A stretch of DNA of 64,000 bases from Photobacterium sp. JCM 19050 (GTDB lineage: Bacteria > Pseudomonadota > Gammaproteobacteria > Enterobacterales > Vibrionaceae), in the NCBI GenBank assembly GCA_001310455.1, contig BAXG01000002.1:186001-250000 (forward strand). The letters run 5' to 3'. The notes beneath the pieces were generated by a model. The model was given only the letters and a program-made list of their open reading frames with translations, ran no database searches and had not been told where the DNA came from. Of the stretch, positions 1 to 10,023 are shown one piece after another. The position numbers were made by a program, and so were the translations under genes. Each line of letters begins with the position of its first letter. The stretch's first letter is position 1.

Positions 1-624
1 CAGCCAGGATACCGGTGCCTACATAACTGCTGCTGCCGGTATCCTCAACGGCTACCGCTCTACCATCCATTGGGAAAACTTGCAGAGCACCGCAGAAACC
101 TTCCTGAATGTGGATTTTGTGCAGGAACTGCTGGTGGTGGATCGCAAAAGGTTTTCCTGCCGGGTGCGCTCTCTGGCCTGGATATGATGCTTTACCTGAT
201 TTCAGCCCAGCATGGCAGCGATCTAGCTACAACGGTGGCTGACGAGCTGGTTTACACGCAGGTTCGCAAACACAATGACCCTCAGAGAAGGTCGTTGCAA
301 AAGCGGCTGGATACACGCAACCCAAACCTTATTGAAGCGGTTCAGCTCATGGAGCACAACATTGAAGAGCCGCTGTCTATTCCGGAGCTGTCTGAGCACC
401 TGGGCATCTCTGACAGGGAGCTGGAGAGGTTGTTCAAACACTACCTGCAAACAACGCCCAGTGCCTACTACCGTAATTTGCGGCTTGAGCAAGCACGATG
501 GATGTTGCAGCAAACTTCAGACAGTGTGACCAGTATCGCGGTGGCCTGTGGCTTTGCATCACTTTCACATTTTACCCGTAGTTATCACCGACACTTTGGC
601 AAAAAACCCAGCGAGGAACGCTGA
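1..624 (+). CDS. GlxA-type AraC-family transcriptional regulator, CdhR-like (5' partial, frameshifted)
   Basis: The start lies before the window. In frame 2 the first 155 bases encode the end of a DJ-1/PfpI-like domain, with LNGYRSTIHWENL and QELLVVDRKRFSC typical of GlxA-type regulators. One base is missing near 157 (the family motif FSCAGALSGLDMM needs it), and the protein continues in frame 1. The C-terminal half is an AraC double helix-turn-helix: LSEHLGISDRELERLF, then SVTSIAVACGFASLSHFTRSY. In pseudomonads this family includes CdhR, which activates carnitine catabolism, and here it sits just upstream of the carnitine enzymes on the same strand. The carnitine role is inferred from that neighbourhood; GbdR or ArgR-like members of the same family look similar. 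Family assignment is firm, ligand is not. Confidence 0.8.
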   Translation, partial: QPGYRCLHNCCCRYPQRLPLYHPLGKLAEHRRNLPECGFCAGTAGGGSQKVFLPGALSGLDMMLYLISAQHGSDLATTVADELVYTQVRKHNDPQRRSLQKRLDTRNPNLIEAVQLMEHNIEEPLSIPELSEHLGISDRELERLFKHYLQTTPSAYYRNLRLEQARWMLQQTSDSVTSIAVACGFASLSHFTRSYHRHFGKKPSEER

Positions 625-930
625 CGGAAAATTTGTCGGAGTGCCTCCTTTTGTTGACCGCGACCTGAGTATCCGAAAGTAAACATTTTGAGATGCTTTG
701 ATTGTATTGGATGCGTTTAACCCTGATATCTGCCATTTTGGGTACTTCCGGGGCGTTTTAAGCCCCTGTTGAAATGCCTGTCCCTCATTTATTCGTTCGT
801 TTTTTGTCAATCATTCGTCGGTAAATATCAATATGCGGCGTGTTATCTGAGTAATTTTAATATTGACCTCAAATAAATGACTTATTTGATGAAAAGTGAC
901 CCATCAATAACAGTGAGAGACAGAGCCACT
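625..930. other. Intergenic region before the carnitine catabolic genes
   Basis: No gene of its own. It contains a short GC hairpin (GGGGC at 750-754, GCCCC at 762-766) and, at 707-722, TTGGATGCGTTTAACC, which loosely resembles a dyad upstream of the carnitine transporter genes (7445-7463). The promoter for the dehydrocarnitine cleavage enzyme should lie here, but no strong -10/-35 pair stands out. Confidence 0.4.
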
Positions 931-1821
931 ATGAACCGGGATGTAATCATTACGTGTGCTGTAACGGGGGCAGGGGATACTGCCGGCCGTAATCCGAATG
1001 TGCCAATAACACCAAGGGAAATCGCTGACTCGGCGATTGAAGCGTGGAACAGCGGCGCAGCTATTGCTCATATTCATGTCCGGGATCCGGAGACCAAACA
1101 AGCTTCACGGCGCGTAGAGTTGTACGCAGAAGTTTGTGAGATCCTGCGCGCTTCAAGTTGCGATGTGATCATCAATCTTACTGCGGGAATGGGTGGCGAC
1201 TTGTATATCGGGCCGGATGAGAAGCCAACGCAGTTTTGTGATGGAACCGATCTTATTGGCGCGACTGAACGGCTTGTCCATATTGAAGCGCTAAAGCCGG
1301 AGATCTGCACCTTGGATTGCGGATCCCTGAACTTTGGCAACAACAACCTGGTTTACGTCTCTACACCGGACATGTTGAGAGTTGGCGCGGCCCGGATTAA
1401 AGAACTTGGCGTCACTGCTGAGCTTGAGATCTTTGATACCGGTAACCTCTGGTTTGCGCTGCAAATGAAAAAAGAAGGATTGTTGCAGCACAACGCGATG
1501 TTCCAACTGTGCCAGGGAATCCCGTGGGGTGCTCCTCCTGAAGTGGGAATTCTCAAAGGAATGGTTGATATGTTGCCGGAAGATACCAACTGGACTGCAT
1601 TTGCGCTGGGCCGGGACCAACTGCCTTGGGCTGCGCAGTCTGCACTTCTTGGCGGCCATGTCCGGGTCGGTCTGGAAGACAACCTGTATTTGGGTAAAGG
1701 GGTGATGGCAACCAACGGTCAGTTGGTTGAACGCGCAGTAAATATCATCGAGAACATGGGTGGCAATGTGCTTAATCCTGCTGAAGCTCGGGAAAAACTC
1801 CGCTTGCGCGGCACACAGTGA
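931..1821 (+). CDS. 3-dehydrocarnitine cleavage enzyme (BKACE family, CdhC-like)
   Basis: Member of the beta-keto acid cleavage enzyme family (DUF849), 296 residues. Family chemistry: a beta-keto acid plus acetyl-CoA gives acetoacetate plus a new acyl-CoA; the carnitine-specific member turns 3-dehydrocarnitine into betainyl-CoA. The protein opens with the family signature [17 protein letters not shown] and carries the metal-binding HIHVRDP motif near residues 48-54. I chose ATG 931 rather than 877 because family homology begins there and a GAGAGACAGAG stretch precedes it. A carnitine-dehydrogenase gene follows after 11 bases, which supports the dehydrocarnitine substrate over 3-keto-5-aminohexanoate. 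No frame break is seen in this gene. Confidence 0.87.
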   Translation: MNRDVIITCAVTGAGDTAGRNPNVPITPREIADSAIEAWNSGAAIAHIHVRDPETKQASRRVELYAEVCEILRASSCDVIINLTAGMGGDLYIGPDEKPTQFCDGTDLIGATERLVHIEALKPEICTLDCGSLNFGNNNLVYVSTPDMLRVGAARIKELGVTAELEIFDTGNLWFALQMKKEGLLQHNAMFQLCQGIPWGAPPEVGILKGMVDMLPEDTNWTAFALGRDQLPWAAQSALLGGHVRVGLEDNLYLGKGVMATNGQLVERAVNIIENMGGNVLNPAEAREKLRLRGTQ

Positions 1822-1832
1822 GGAGCTGGGCA

Positions 1833-2799
1833 ATGAGCAAACCTAATCCAAATCAGGTGACAAAAGTCGGTGCGATTGGTACCGGTGTAATTGGCGGAGC
1901 CTGGGTGCTGCATTTCTTACGCATGGGTAAAGATGTTGTCGCATATGACCCGGGCCCGGGTTCCAAAGACCGGTTACTGGCCATGGTGGATAATATCTGG
2001 CCGACTATGGAAAAGCTGGGCCCGAAGGAGGGCGCTTCGCCGAGCCGGCTCAGTTTTGCAGAAAGCTTGAGGAACTTGCTGCCAGTGTAGAAGTGATTCA
2101 GGAAAGCACACCGGAAAATCTGGATAACAAACGGGCTTTATTTGCCACACTGGATGACATTACCCCGGAAGATGTGGTGATCATCTCCAGTACGTCCGGT
2201 TTTGCCATGACGGATATGGTAACGGAAGTGGTTCGCCACCCTGAGCGTTTTGTGGTGGGACATCCCTTCAACCTCCTTACCTCGTGCCATTTTGCGAAGT
2301 GTGCGGCGGGGAGAAAACCAGCCAGGAAGTCGTGGACTGGACGGCGGAGTTTTACGAGTCAGTCGAAAAGCAGGTGGCCAAGATGGACAAGGAGCTTCCC
2401 GGCTTTATCGGCAACAGGCTGCAAGAAGCGCTCTGGCGTGAAGCCCTGCATATGGTGGCCAACAAGGAGTGTTCAGTTGAAGACATCGACAAGGCTATCG
2501 CCTACGGACCGGGCCTTCGCTGGGCCATTATGGGGCATTGCCTGACCTACCACCTTGGTGGTGGTCAGGGGGGCATGGCTCATCTTCTGGATCATTTTGA
2601 AGAGTCACTGAAGGAACCGTGGACCCGTCTTGAAGCCCCTGAGCTTACCCAGCAACTTAAGGACGACATGATTGCGGGCTGCCTCAATCAGGCAAATGGC
2701 GCAACCATCAATGATTTGATCCAGGAGCGGGACGATTGCTTAATCAGGATTATGAACACGTTGAAAGAGTACAGGGAAGAAAAAGGCATACAGCGCTGA
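1833..2799 (+). CDS. L-carnitine dehydrogenase (3-hydroxyacyl-CoA dehydrogenase family), two frame breaks
   Basis: NAD-dependent oxidation of L-carnitine to 3-dehydrocarnitine. The N-terminus has a Rossmann fold with the GAIGTGVIGGAW dinucleotide motif; the C-terminal half is the all-helical dimerisation domain with GNRLQEALWREALHMV. ATG 1833 follows GTGAGGAGCT, a good ribosome site. Two single-base deletions break the frame, near 2069 (TTGAGG for TTGGAGG) and near 2270 (AACCTCCT for AACCCTCCT, which restores GHPFNPPYLVP). With both restored the protein is 322 residues, the usual length. It is followed by a terminator at 2851-2877. Not included here: the thioesterase (CdhB) that often accompanies these two genes. 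The likely alternative is a related hydroxyacyl-CoA dehydrogenase. Confidence 0.85.
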
Positions 2800-2850
2800 T
2801 AAGCGTTGTTGCCCGGTTTTAAGCCTTAGTTGTTGTGTGTTGTTTATAGG

Positions 2851-2877
2851 CGCTGAGTCGATCAGCGTCTTTTTTTT
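2851..2877 (+). terminator. Intrinsic terminator of the carnitine dehydrogenase transcript
   Basis: Stem CGCTGA / TCAGCG with a five-base loop, followed by TCT and seven T residues. The stop codon of the convergent hydrolase (2862-2864) lies inside the right arm, so the two genes share this sequence. Confidence 0.8.
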
Positions 2878-3768
2878 ACTTCCTGGCAGATTTTGTTATA
2901 AAAAATGTCCCCTTCCGGCGCATATCCATGTGCTCTGAGCCCACCATGTACCATGCCGCTGATAAGGCAAAGATGCGCGGGGTTTCCCGCCTGCCTCAGG
3001 TTTTTGAAAAACTCCTTTGCATCATCCACTAGAGGGTCATATTCGGCCGCGAAGATTGATGCGGGGGGAAGGCCTTCGAACGAATCGGCGAGCAGCGGCA
3101 GCATCTCTTCATCCAACTCATCAAGCTGGCCATTGTGATAACCCTTCCAACACTGGTTAATCGAGTCAGAAGATAACAACGGGGCATCATTCAAGGTGTT
3201 ATGGGATTTAAGACTGCCCGGTTTTGCAAGGCATGTAGATAAGTATCTGCCCTTTGGACATCGGCATTCCGAGCTTCTGCACCGGAGTCCAAGTGCCGCA
3301 ACGAGGTTTCCACCTGCGCTGTCCCCGACCAGCAACGGGGGAATTTCGCCCTCTTTAAGCAGTGCCTGATAGACCGAATAAACATCATCGAGTGCAGCAG
3401 GATAAGGGAATTCCGGTGCTAGCCGGTAATCAACCGAAGTAACAGCGACAGTGCAATCGTTGGAAAGATGGCTGCAAAAGCGTCATGGGTGTCAAGATTG
3501 CCAAGATACCAGCCTCCTCCGTGAACAAAAATAATCCTTCCCGTTGGAACCCGCCCATTCGGCAGATAGGTGCGTACATCGACACCGCCAATTTCACTGT
3601 CACAGACCTCAATCTCTGCAGGCCTGGGAAGTGACATCTTGTTTGCCATCAGGTTATAAGCCTTTCGCTCGGCATCAATGCCTGAGCGGTGATAGCTGAC
3701 GGAAAATAGGACAGGCTCTGTTCTACGAAACGGTGCATGTAAGGGCTTAACTTGTAACGTTCTGGCAT
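2862..3768 (-). CDS. Alpha/beta hydrolase of the hormone-sensitive-lipase type, heavily frameshifted
   Basis: Restoring five single bases gives a 303-residue protein with the HSL-type landmarks in order: oxyanion motif HGGGWYLGN, nucleophile elbow GDSAGGN, an aspartate in EYDPLVDDA and the histidine in GMVHGG. Reading starts at ATG 3768 behind GGGG (MPERYKLSPYMHRF), then shifts near 3670, 3465, 3305, 3230 and 3205. The gene is downstream of the betaine/carnitine-type transporter genes, 77 bases after the binding-protein stop, and may be cotranscribed. In Pseudomonas an acylcarnitine hydrolase (HocS) belongs to the carnitine genes; a similar role, or hydrolysis of betainyl-CoA, is a guess. Five breaks in 0.9 kb is the highest density in the window, so real decay cannot be excluded. 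Confidence 0.7.
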
Positions 3769-3845
3769 TGCATCCCCGCAAATGAAAAGGTTGCACCTGC
3801 ACTGGTACAACCCGGTTAATTGGTATCAGTAATGCTGTACAGCCG

Positions 3846-4849
3846 TTATTCGCTGAGCCAGCCTTCAATAACATCGGGTTCTGAGCTACCCACTGTTTCG
3901 CGACATCAGCCGGTTCTTCACCATCCTCAGCAATACTGTAAATCCACTGGCTGACTTCCGCTGCGTCAAAAGAGACGTTTTTCAGGAAGTTAGCGACAGC
4001 TGGTGCGCGTGATTCCAGTGAGCGGCTGTAAGCCACATAAACTTCCGTTGTCGGGGCTCCGCAGGTAATTGAACTGTCGGCCAGCCAATTTTCGGTATCG
4101 TTAAACTTGTAGCAACCATCGGGGTTATATTCTGCGTGCCCTTTTTTGGAGTCTCCGGCATAGCCGGTAAACGTGGGCTCTTCCAACTTTCTCAGGTCAT
4201 AAGCTGAGTGAATCCACTCCGGCGTCCAGTAATAGAAAAGGATCCCCTTTTTCTTTCTGTAAGCGGTTTTAAGCTGGGCTTTTACCAGGGAGTCTGAAAT
4301 GATGACCGGGGTGTAATACTCGTCAAAACCATATCCTTTGGCTTTTACCTGATTGATTTTCACTCCTGACCAACCGGGTGCACCTGGCCAATACTCGCCC
4401 TTACCGTCCCCGTCACTGTCAAACAACTTGGCAATTTCCGGTTTTGCCAGGTCATAAACGGTTTTGACACCATACTCATCCTGGATATAACCGGGGATGA
4501 AAAAACCATCGGTGCCGAGGTAAGGCGTGCTGTTTGCCCGGACAGATTCCTTGCTGCCCGGTGCGACAAATTTGGCCCATGGCTGGGTTTGTGAAGAGGT
4601 CCAAACGTCAGGGTGGACATCAATACTGCCTTTCCCTTTGTCCATGGCTGCCCAGATAGCCGCCTGGTCTGCAGCGATGATTTCGACATCGACATCCAGG
4701 TGTTCTTCCATCACCACTTTCAATACATTCTCGATAGCTAAAGATGCGTCCCAGGTGACTTCACCTATGACGATAGTTTCTTTAGCCTGAGCTGCTGCAG
4801 ACAGTCCCAACAATGCGGACAAGCCCAAAGTTGTTATTTTCTTATGCAT
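3846..4849 (-). CDS. Quaternary-amine (carnitine/betaine) ABC transporter, periplasmic binding protein (OpuAC/CaiX-like)
   Basis: Periplasmic solute receptor. A signal peptide ends at AQA before KETIVIGE. The mature part shows OpuAC-family features: IGEVTWDASLAIENVL, DVHPDVWTSSQ and the aromatic-rich YYWTPEWIHSAYDL typical of ligand cages for trimethylammonium groups. The raw reading frame runs on to 3419 into the hydrolase, but this is caused by a missing A near 3861: restored, the protein ends KAWLSE at a stop at 3846-3848, giving 334 residues. Permease and ATPase genes follow the usual order upstream in the same transcript. Carnitine as ligand is inferred from the nearby catabolic enzymes; glycine betaine, choline or proline betaine are alternatives. 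Confidence 0.85.
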
Positions 4850-4941
4850 TCGGTTCCCTCTTTTTGCACGGTAAAGTGACGTTTCGTCGTACGTGATATC
4901 TCATTCACCAATAAGGGGAGAGGCCGTCCCCCCAAACATTT

Positions 4942-6260
4942 TTATTGAGTCTGTTTGTGGCGTCCCTGAATGATGCGATCAAGGATCATCGCGCAAAGGA
5001 CAATAGCCAAGCCTGCGAGGAGCCCTTTCCCGGCTTCTAGGTGCTGAAGGGAGAAGAGCACGTCGTAGCCCAATCCTCCAGCGCCGATAAGCGCGGCAAC
5101 GACAACCATGGAAAGGCTCATCATGATGCTCTGATTGATGCCCGTCATGATGGCGGGCACTGCCAGAGGTAATTCAGCTTTGAAAAGAATCTGTCGCGGA
5201 CTTGCCCCAAATGCCTGCATGGCTTCAATCACCGATTTATCGATTTGCTGGATACCCAGGCAGGTCAGACGGATCATTGGGGGCATGGCAAATACCACGG
5301 TTGCCAGCACTGCCGGGGGTTTCCCGACAGAGAAAAAGGCGATTGCCGGGATGAGATAAACAAAGCTGGGCATGGTCTGCATCAGATCGAGCAGGGGGTT
5401 CAGAACGGCGTTAAAACGCGGGCTTTTGGCAGCAAAAATACCCAGAGGGGCACCAATGATCAGGCAAATGAATACTGAGGCGCCGACAAGAGCCATTGTA
5501 CTCATGGCTTTATCCCAAAAACCGAAAATTCCAAGATAGGCCAATGCAAAAGCGGTGAACCCGACAACCCGCCATCCGGCCATTTTCCATGCGGTCAGAA
5601 GGAGCAGAAGCGTCATCACCGGCCAGGGAATACCAATGAAAATCAGTTCCAGCAGATTGAGGATCTCCCTGATAGTCCAGGTTATGGACTCAAAGAAGCC
5701 TTCAAAAGAGATGGTCAGCCAGTCTACGGTCGCATCAATGCTTTTTGCTGTCCCTTTGGTAATGGCCCGGGAATGAGGGAACGTCTCTACAAAGCTGACA
5801 ACTTCTGATGCGCAAAATCGATAGATGGTAATGGGGTAGATGGCAACAATGAGCAGCAGTCCGGTAAACATCCGGTAGGTGCTGGTGCCACAGTTATCCG
5901 TGGGGTTGATTTTCCACCGATTAAACACGTTGTGGTAAACCCGGTTGGCAGCAAGCCCCCCAAAAGCCTGCCTGCGAGAAATACCAGGAGGCCGGGGGCG
6001 ATATTTGGGGACTCAGTACCCAATTGGGAACCGATCATGACAAGCCCTATAACGTCGGTGGCTGCCAGTACCCAAAACAGTCCCCAAATTCCACGGCTGG
6101 CCGCCCACAATGGCCCCCAGAGCATGGCTGCGGAATTGATTGAAAGCGTTTTCCCGTTTGCTATTTGGGTAAATTGGTTTGTGTAGTAATCGGTGGAGCT
6201 GACCAGGAATGCCTTCAGTTGCTCGGTTTCACGGTGGGTTGCTTTTGAAGTGTCAGTCAT
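4942..6260 (-). CDS. Quaternary-amine ABC transporter permease (ProW-like), one frame break
   Basis: Inner-membrane channel subunit. After restoring one base near 5930 it is about 439 residues: a hydrophilic N-terminus, several hydrophobic segments, and the binding-protein-dependent permease loop ASPRQILFKAELPLAVPAIMTGINQS that contacts the ATPase. An extended N-terminal membrane region before the conserved core is seen in ProW-type proteins. ATG 6260 lies inside the last codons of the ATPase gene (8-base overlap), so the two are translationally coupled. Substrate as for the binding protein. The break changes the frame by one missing base; the family continues in the other frame with VFNRWKINPTDN. 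Confidence 0.85.
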
Positions 6261-7325
6261 TTTGTTTTTCCCCTTTAATTCCGCGCAGGAGCAACTGTGT
6301 TGTGACAATACCTATTGGGGTTCCGTTGTCTTCAATAACAATGGGGCGTTCATGTTCAACGGCAAGGTCAATCAGGTGATCCAGGTCCGATTCCCGTTCG
6401 GTGACAGGGCATTCCGTCAGATCAAGTGCTGGATGAGGTTGCACCTTATCGAGAGGCACCATAATTGCCTCCGCACTGACTAACTTGAGTTTGGAGATGT
6501 CTTTGACGAATTCTGCAACGTATTCATTTGCCGGTTGGGTGACAATGTCTTCCGGGGTGCCAATCTGGACGATTTCTCCATCCTTCATGATGGCGATTCG
6601 GTTTCCGATACGAATTGCCTCATCCAGATCGTGAGTAATAAACAGGGTGGTTTTGTTCATTGATTTGGAAAGTGCCAGGAACTGATCCTGCAATTGCCGC
6701 CGGATAAGGGGATCCAGGGCACTGAAGCTCATCCATCAGCAAGATTTCCGGGTCAGCCGCCATGGCGCGTGCCAGTCCAACGCGCTGTTGCATACCGCCC
6801 GACAGTTCCGACGGGAGCCTGTCTTCCCAGCCAGTCAGTTGAACCAGTTCCAGTTTTTCCTGGGCTATTCTGAGGCGTTTTTGTTCATCCACATTACGCA
6901 GTTCCAGCCCCAAAGCCACGTTTTCCTGAACGGTCCTGTGGGGAAGTAACGCAGTGTGCTGAAATACCATGCCGATTTTTTCGGCACGGATTTGCCGAAG
7001 CTGTTCGGGATTCAGCGCATTGATATCAACGTCACCGATAAGGATGTCACCGGAGGTGGGTTCTATCAGCCGGTTGATGTGGCGTACCAGTAGATTTTCC
7101 ACTGCCGGAGAGCCCCATAATGCAAAAGATCTCGCCTTGATGGGCTTGAAATGAGGCATTGGCAACACCGACAACGCAATCAAATTCACTGTGAACCTCG
7201 TCTTTACTGAGCCCCCTTTGTTTTACTGCTTCCAGTGCTTCCTCCGCACGGTGCCCAAATATCTTCCATACGTTTCGACATTCAATCGCGGGCTTGCTTA
7301 CTTCCTGTATAGTCATAGTCCTCAC
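6253..7325 (-). CDS. Quaternary-amine ABC transporter ATP-binding protein (ProV-like), two frame breaks
   Basis: Energy subunit of the importer. Walker A is GLSGSGKST, the ABC signature [15 protein letters not shown] and Walker B ILLMDE. The C-terminus has CBS-type sequence ([16 protein letters not shown]), typical of ProV/OpuAA proteins where it senses ionic strength. Near 7103 the sequence lacks two bases (KSTLVRH is expected) and near 6728 two more (MDEPFSALDP is expected, CCC reduced to C). Restored length is 358 residues. GTG or ATG starts at 7325 and 7316 are both possible. It is the first gene of the leftward operon ATPase-permease-binding protein-hydrolase. Confidence 0.85.
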
Positions 7326-7687
7326 CTGGTAGGCCGAGATGTCGCTTCAGTTTTTGTATTTGCTTTTTTGGGTAAAAGAATGAAACAAGATGCTTAATTT
7401 AATTACTGCCACTTGTTGCAAAAATGTAGCCGAGACGTTTTATTTTGGTTTTCGCATAACCAAGGTACGGAACTGAATGGTGAGTTTTTGAATAATATCG
7501 AATGATGGTTGATAAAAAGCGAAGTAATTGGCGTGCTACACGTCTGTTTTAAACAGATCTTGAATAAGTGTGATTTTATAAAGTGGTGGACAGTCCGGAA
7601 TTGTGGTGAGTAAAGAGGGAAAATTTGGGCAATAAGTCTGAATTATGCCACCGGGATAAGTCTTTTATTCCGGCGGCGCTATCCCGG
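7326..7687. promoter_or_regulatory. Promoter region of the carnitine-type transporter operon, with a 19-bp dyad
   Basis: No gene. At 7445-7463 TTGGTT and AACCAA are perfect arms around seven bases, a form typical of a regulator operator. It lies about 120 bases upstream of the ATPase start. Which regulator binds is unknown; the GlxA-type regulator at the left edge is a candidate. The rest of the stretch is AT-rich without a convincing promoter pair. Confidence 0.4.
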
Positions 7688-8296
7688 TTATTTCGCGTAT
7701 ACAACAAGATACCTGTCGTTACGGTGATTCATGGTCAGTACCATATTGATAATCACGGCACCTGCCACTGACCACAACATGATCCAAGGTGACACCATAA
7801 AGAATGATGCAATCAGGATGGCAGAGTCAAAAACCATCTGGACGTTACCGGCTTTGACGCCGAACCGTTCCTGGCAATAAACAGCCAGCACGTTTATTCC
7901 GCCAAGGCTTGCATGGTGGCGGAACAGCATCAGCATTCCTACACCCAAGAGTAAGCCCCCGATAACGGCGCAGTAGGCAGGGTCAAGTGAGGCCGGTGTG
8001 AAGAACATCGGGATATGGTCCACCATGACTGACACCGCGCCACCGCAGAGGATGCTATTCAGGGCAAAACGACGGCTGATGCGCCACCAGGCCATAAAGT
8101 AAAAAGGTAGGTTGCAGGCAAAATAGAGTTTACCGAAAGACAACCCGGTGTAATGGCCCATCAATAGAGCTAACCCTGTTGTACCGCCGGTTAACAATCC
8201 TCCCTGCTGGAGGAAAAACACACCCTGTGCGACGATAAAACACGCAGAAGCCATGGCAATGACGTCTTCGAGCGCCGAATGCTTTATTTTTTCCAA
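7688..8296 (-). CDS. YitT-family integral membrane protein (DUF161)
   Basis: A 202-residue hydrophobic protein with about five to six membrane segments, for example VIAMASACFIVAQGVFFL near the N-terminus and AVIGGLLLGVGMLMLF in the middle. The segment GGLLTGGTTGLALLMG and the second GGINVLAVYCQERFG match the two repeated loops characteristic of the YitT/DUF161 family. The molecular function of that family is unknown. The gene stands alone, reading away from glyA, with a 21-bp dyad (8462-8482) in the shared upstream region. The frame is intact and the length fits the short YitT members that lack the C-terminal DUF2179 domain. Confidence 0.8.
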   Translation of the reverse strand: MEKIKHSALEDVIAMASACFIVAQGVFFLQQGGLLTGGTTGLALLMGHYTGLSFGKLYFACNLPFYFMAWWRISRRFALNSILCGGAVSVMVDHIPMFFTPASLDPAYCAVIGGLLLGVGMLMLFRHHASLGGINVLAVYCQERFGVKAGNVQMVFDSAILIASFFMVSPWIMLWSVAGAVIINMVLTMNHRNDRYLVVYAK

Positions 8297-8461
8297 TTTA
8301 CTACCCTACATCACATCAAAACTGGCTGGTGGAAACGGAAAAGGATGTTTCCAAAAATACCGCGATAAAAGGCGGGACGGGCATTGTATTTAGGAATGCG
8401 ACAAGAATGAAGTTCCTCTGGTAAAACAAGGGAAATGGACTGTCATCTTAGGTGAACAAGG

Positions 8462-8482
8462 TGTAAACCTTCACTGTTTACA
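8462..8482. promoter_or_regulatory. 21-bp perfect dyad between yitT and glyA
   Basis: Arms TGTAAAC and GTTTACA surround CTTCACT. The outer six bases resemble TyrR-type arms, but the spacing is too long for a TyrR box. It is 166 bases upstream of the yitT start and 269 bases upstream of glyA. Binding protein unknown. Confidence 0.45.
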
Positions 8483-8642
8483 TGTGCTGGAATCATGGGG
8501 AATCGATGTGCCATTGAGAGTGAAAATGAAAAAACTCATACTCATCATGAGAATTTCCCACGAAATCCTTATGAAAAAATGTTTTTAGCGCTACCTGAAC
8601 CGTATCAAATTTTGTAGAATAGCCCCCATTATTGTAAGTGTG

Positions 8643-8658
8643 ACGAAAACGATTGCGC
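8643..8658 (+). promoter_or_regulatory. PurR-like operator upstream of glyA
   Basis: ACGAAAACGATTGCGC matches 13 of 16 positions of the enterobacterial PurR consensus ACGCAAACGTTTGCGT. It follows a plausible -10 (TAGAAT, 8615-8620) and precedes the glyA start by 92 bases. glyA is a known PurR target in Escherichia coli, so position and gene both fit. Confidence 0.65.
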
Positions 8659-8750
8659 GCCCGTGGTTGCTGGCTTCGTCAAACTGGCAAATTTCATCAT
8701 TTCAGGGTTCATTTTTTTACTTTCAGGATTATCTGAGTCAGGAGATACAG

Positions 8751-10004
8751 ATGCTAAAGCGTGACATGAATATCGCTGATTACGATCCGGAGCTTTATGC
8801 TGCGATTCAGGAAGAAGTAGCTCGTCAGGAAGAACACATTGAGCTCATCGCTTCTGAAAACTATACCAGCCCTCGTGTAATGGAAGCCCAAGGCTCTCAA
8901 CTTACCAACAAATATGCTGAAGGCTATCCGGGTAAGCGCTACTACGGAGGTTGTGAGTTTGTTGATAAAGCAGAAGCTCTGGCGATTGATCGCGCTTGCT
9001 CGTTGTTTGGTGCTACTTATGCCAACGTGCAGCCTCATTCCGGCTCTCAGGCAAATGCGGCGGTCTTTATGGCGTTGCTGCAACCGGGTGATACCGTTCT
9101 CGGTATGAGCCTTGCCCACGGTGGCCACCTGACTCACGGCTCCCCAGTTAACTTCTCAGGCAAGCTGTACAATGTTGTCCCTTATGGCATTGACGCCGAA
9201 GGCAAGATTAATTACGAAGAAGTTGAAATCCTGGCGCTTGAGCACAAGCCAAAGATGATTATCGGTGGTTTCTCTGCGTATTCTCAGGTTGTTGACTGGA
9301 AGCGTCTGCGTGAAATCGCTGACAAGATTGGCGCTTACCTGTTTGTGGATATGGCCCACGTTGCCGGCCTCGTAGCGGCAGGTGTTTACCCAACACCGGT
9401 TCCACACGCTCATGTTGTTACCACCACCACACACAAGACGCTGGCGGGTCCACGCGGCGGCCTGATTATCTCTGGTGCCAATGACGAGGAACTCTACAAG
9501 AAGCTGAACTCTGCGGTTTTCCCTGGTGGTCAGGGTGGCCCTCTGATGCACGTTATCGCAGCAAAAGCTGTTGCGTTTAAAGAAGCGATGGAGCCAGAGT
9601 TCACTGCTTACCAGCAACGCGTTGTTGATAACGCTAAAGCGATGGTGGGCGTATTCCTTGAGCGCGGATACAAAATCGTATCCGGCGGCACTGAAAACCA
9701 CCTGTTCCTGGTTGACCTGATTGACAAGGACATCACAGGCAAAGATGCTGATGCGGCTCTGGGTCGTGCCAACATGACCGTTAACAAGAACAGCGTGCCA
9801 AATGATCCACGTAGCCCGTTTGTCACTTCTGGTATTCGTGTTGGTACGCCTTCAATCACCCGTCGTGGCTTTACTGAAGAAGATGCCAAGGCGCTGGCCG
9901 GCTGGATGTGTGACGTGTTGGATAACATCGATGACGATGCGGTTATCGAAGCAACCAAAAACAAGGTGCTTGATATTTGTAAGCGCCTGCCAGTTTACGC
10001 GTAA
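8751..10004 (+). CDS. glyA: Serine hydroxymethyltransferase
   Basis: PLP enzyme that converts serine and tetrahydrofolate to glycine and 5,10-methylene-tetrahydrofolate, the main one-carbon source for purines, thymidylate and methionine. 417 residues, the standard bacterial length. The PLP lysine is Lys229 in [30 protein letters not shown] and [12 protein letters not shown] are the usual substrate-site segments. Start ATG 8751 follows GGAGATAC; an in-frame extension back to 8640 would run through the PurR-like operator and has no family homology, so it was rejected. A terminator follows at 10024, separating glyA from nrdR. Intact frame. Confidence 0.97.
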   Translation: MLKRDMNIADYDPELYAAIQEEVARQEEHIELIASENYTSPRVMEAQGSQLTNKYAEGYPGKRYYGGCEFVDKAEALAIDRACSLFGATYANVQPHSGSQANAAVFMALLQPGDTVLGMSLAHGGHLTHGSPVNFSGKLYNVVPYGIDAEGKINYEEVEILALEHKPKMIIGGFSAYSQVVDWKRLREIADKIGAYLFVDMAHVAGLVAAGVYPTPVPHAHVVTTTTHKTLAGPRGGLIISGANDEELYKKLNSAVFPGGQGGPLMHVIAAKAVAFKEAMEPEFTAYQQRVVDNAKAMVGVFLERGYKIVSGGTENHLFLVDLIDKDITGKDADAALGRANMTVNKNSVPNDPRSPFVTSGIRVGTPSITRRGFTEEDAKALAGWMCDVLDNIDDDAVIEATKNKVLDICKRLPVYA

Positions 10005-10023
10005 ATTTAACCGGTTAAACAAA

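Noticed and set aside
8640..8750. N-terminal extension of glyA
   Set aside because: It would translate the PurR-like operator and has no similarity to serine hydroxymethyltransferases; a good ribosome site precedes ATG 8751.
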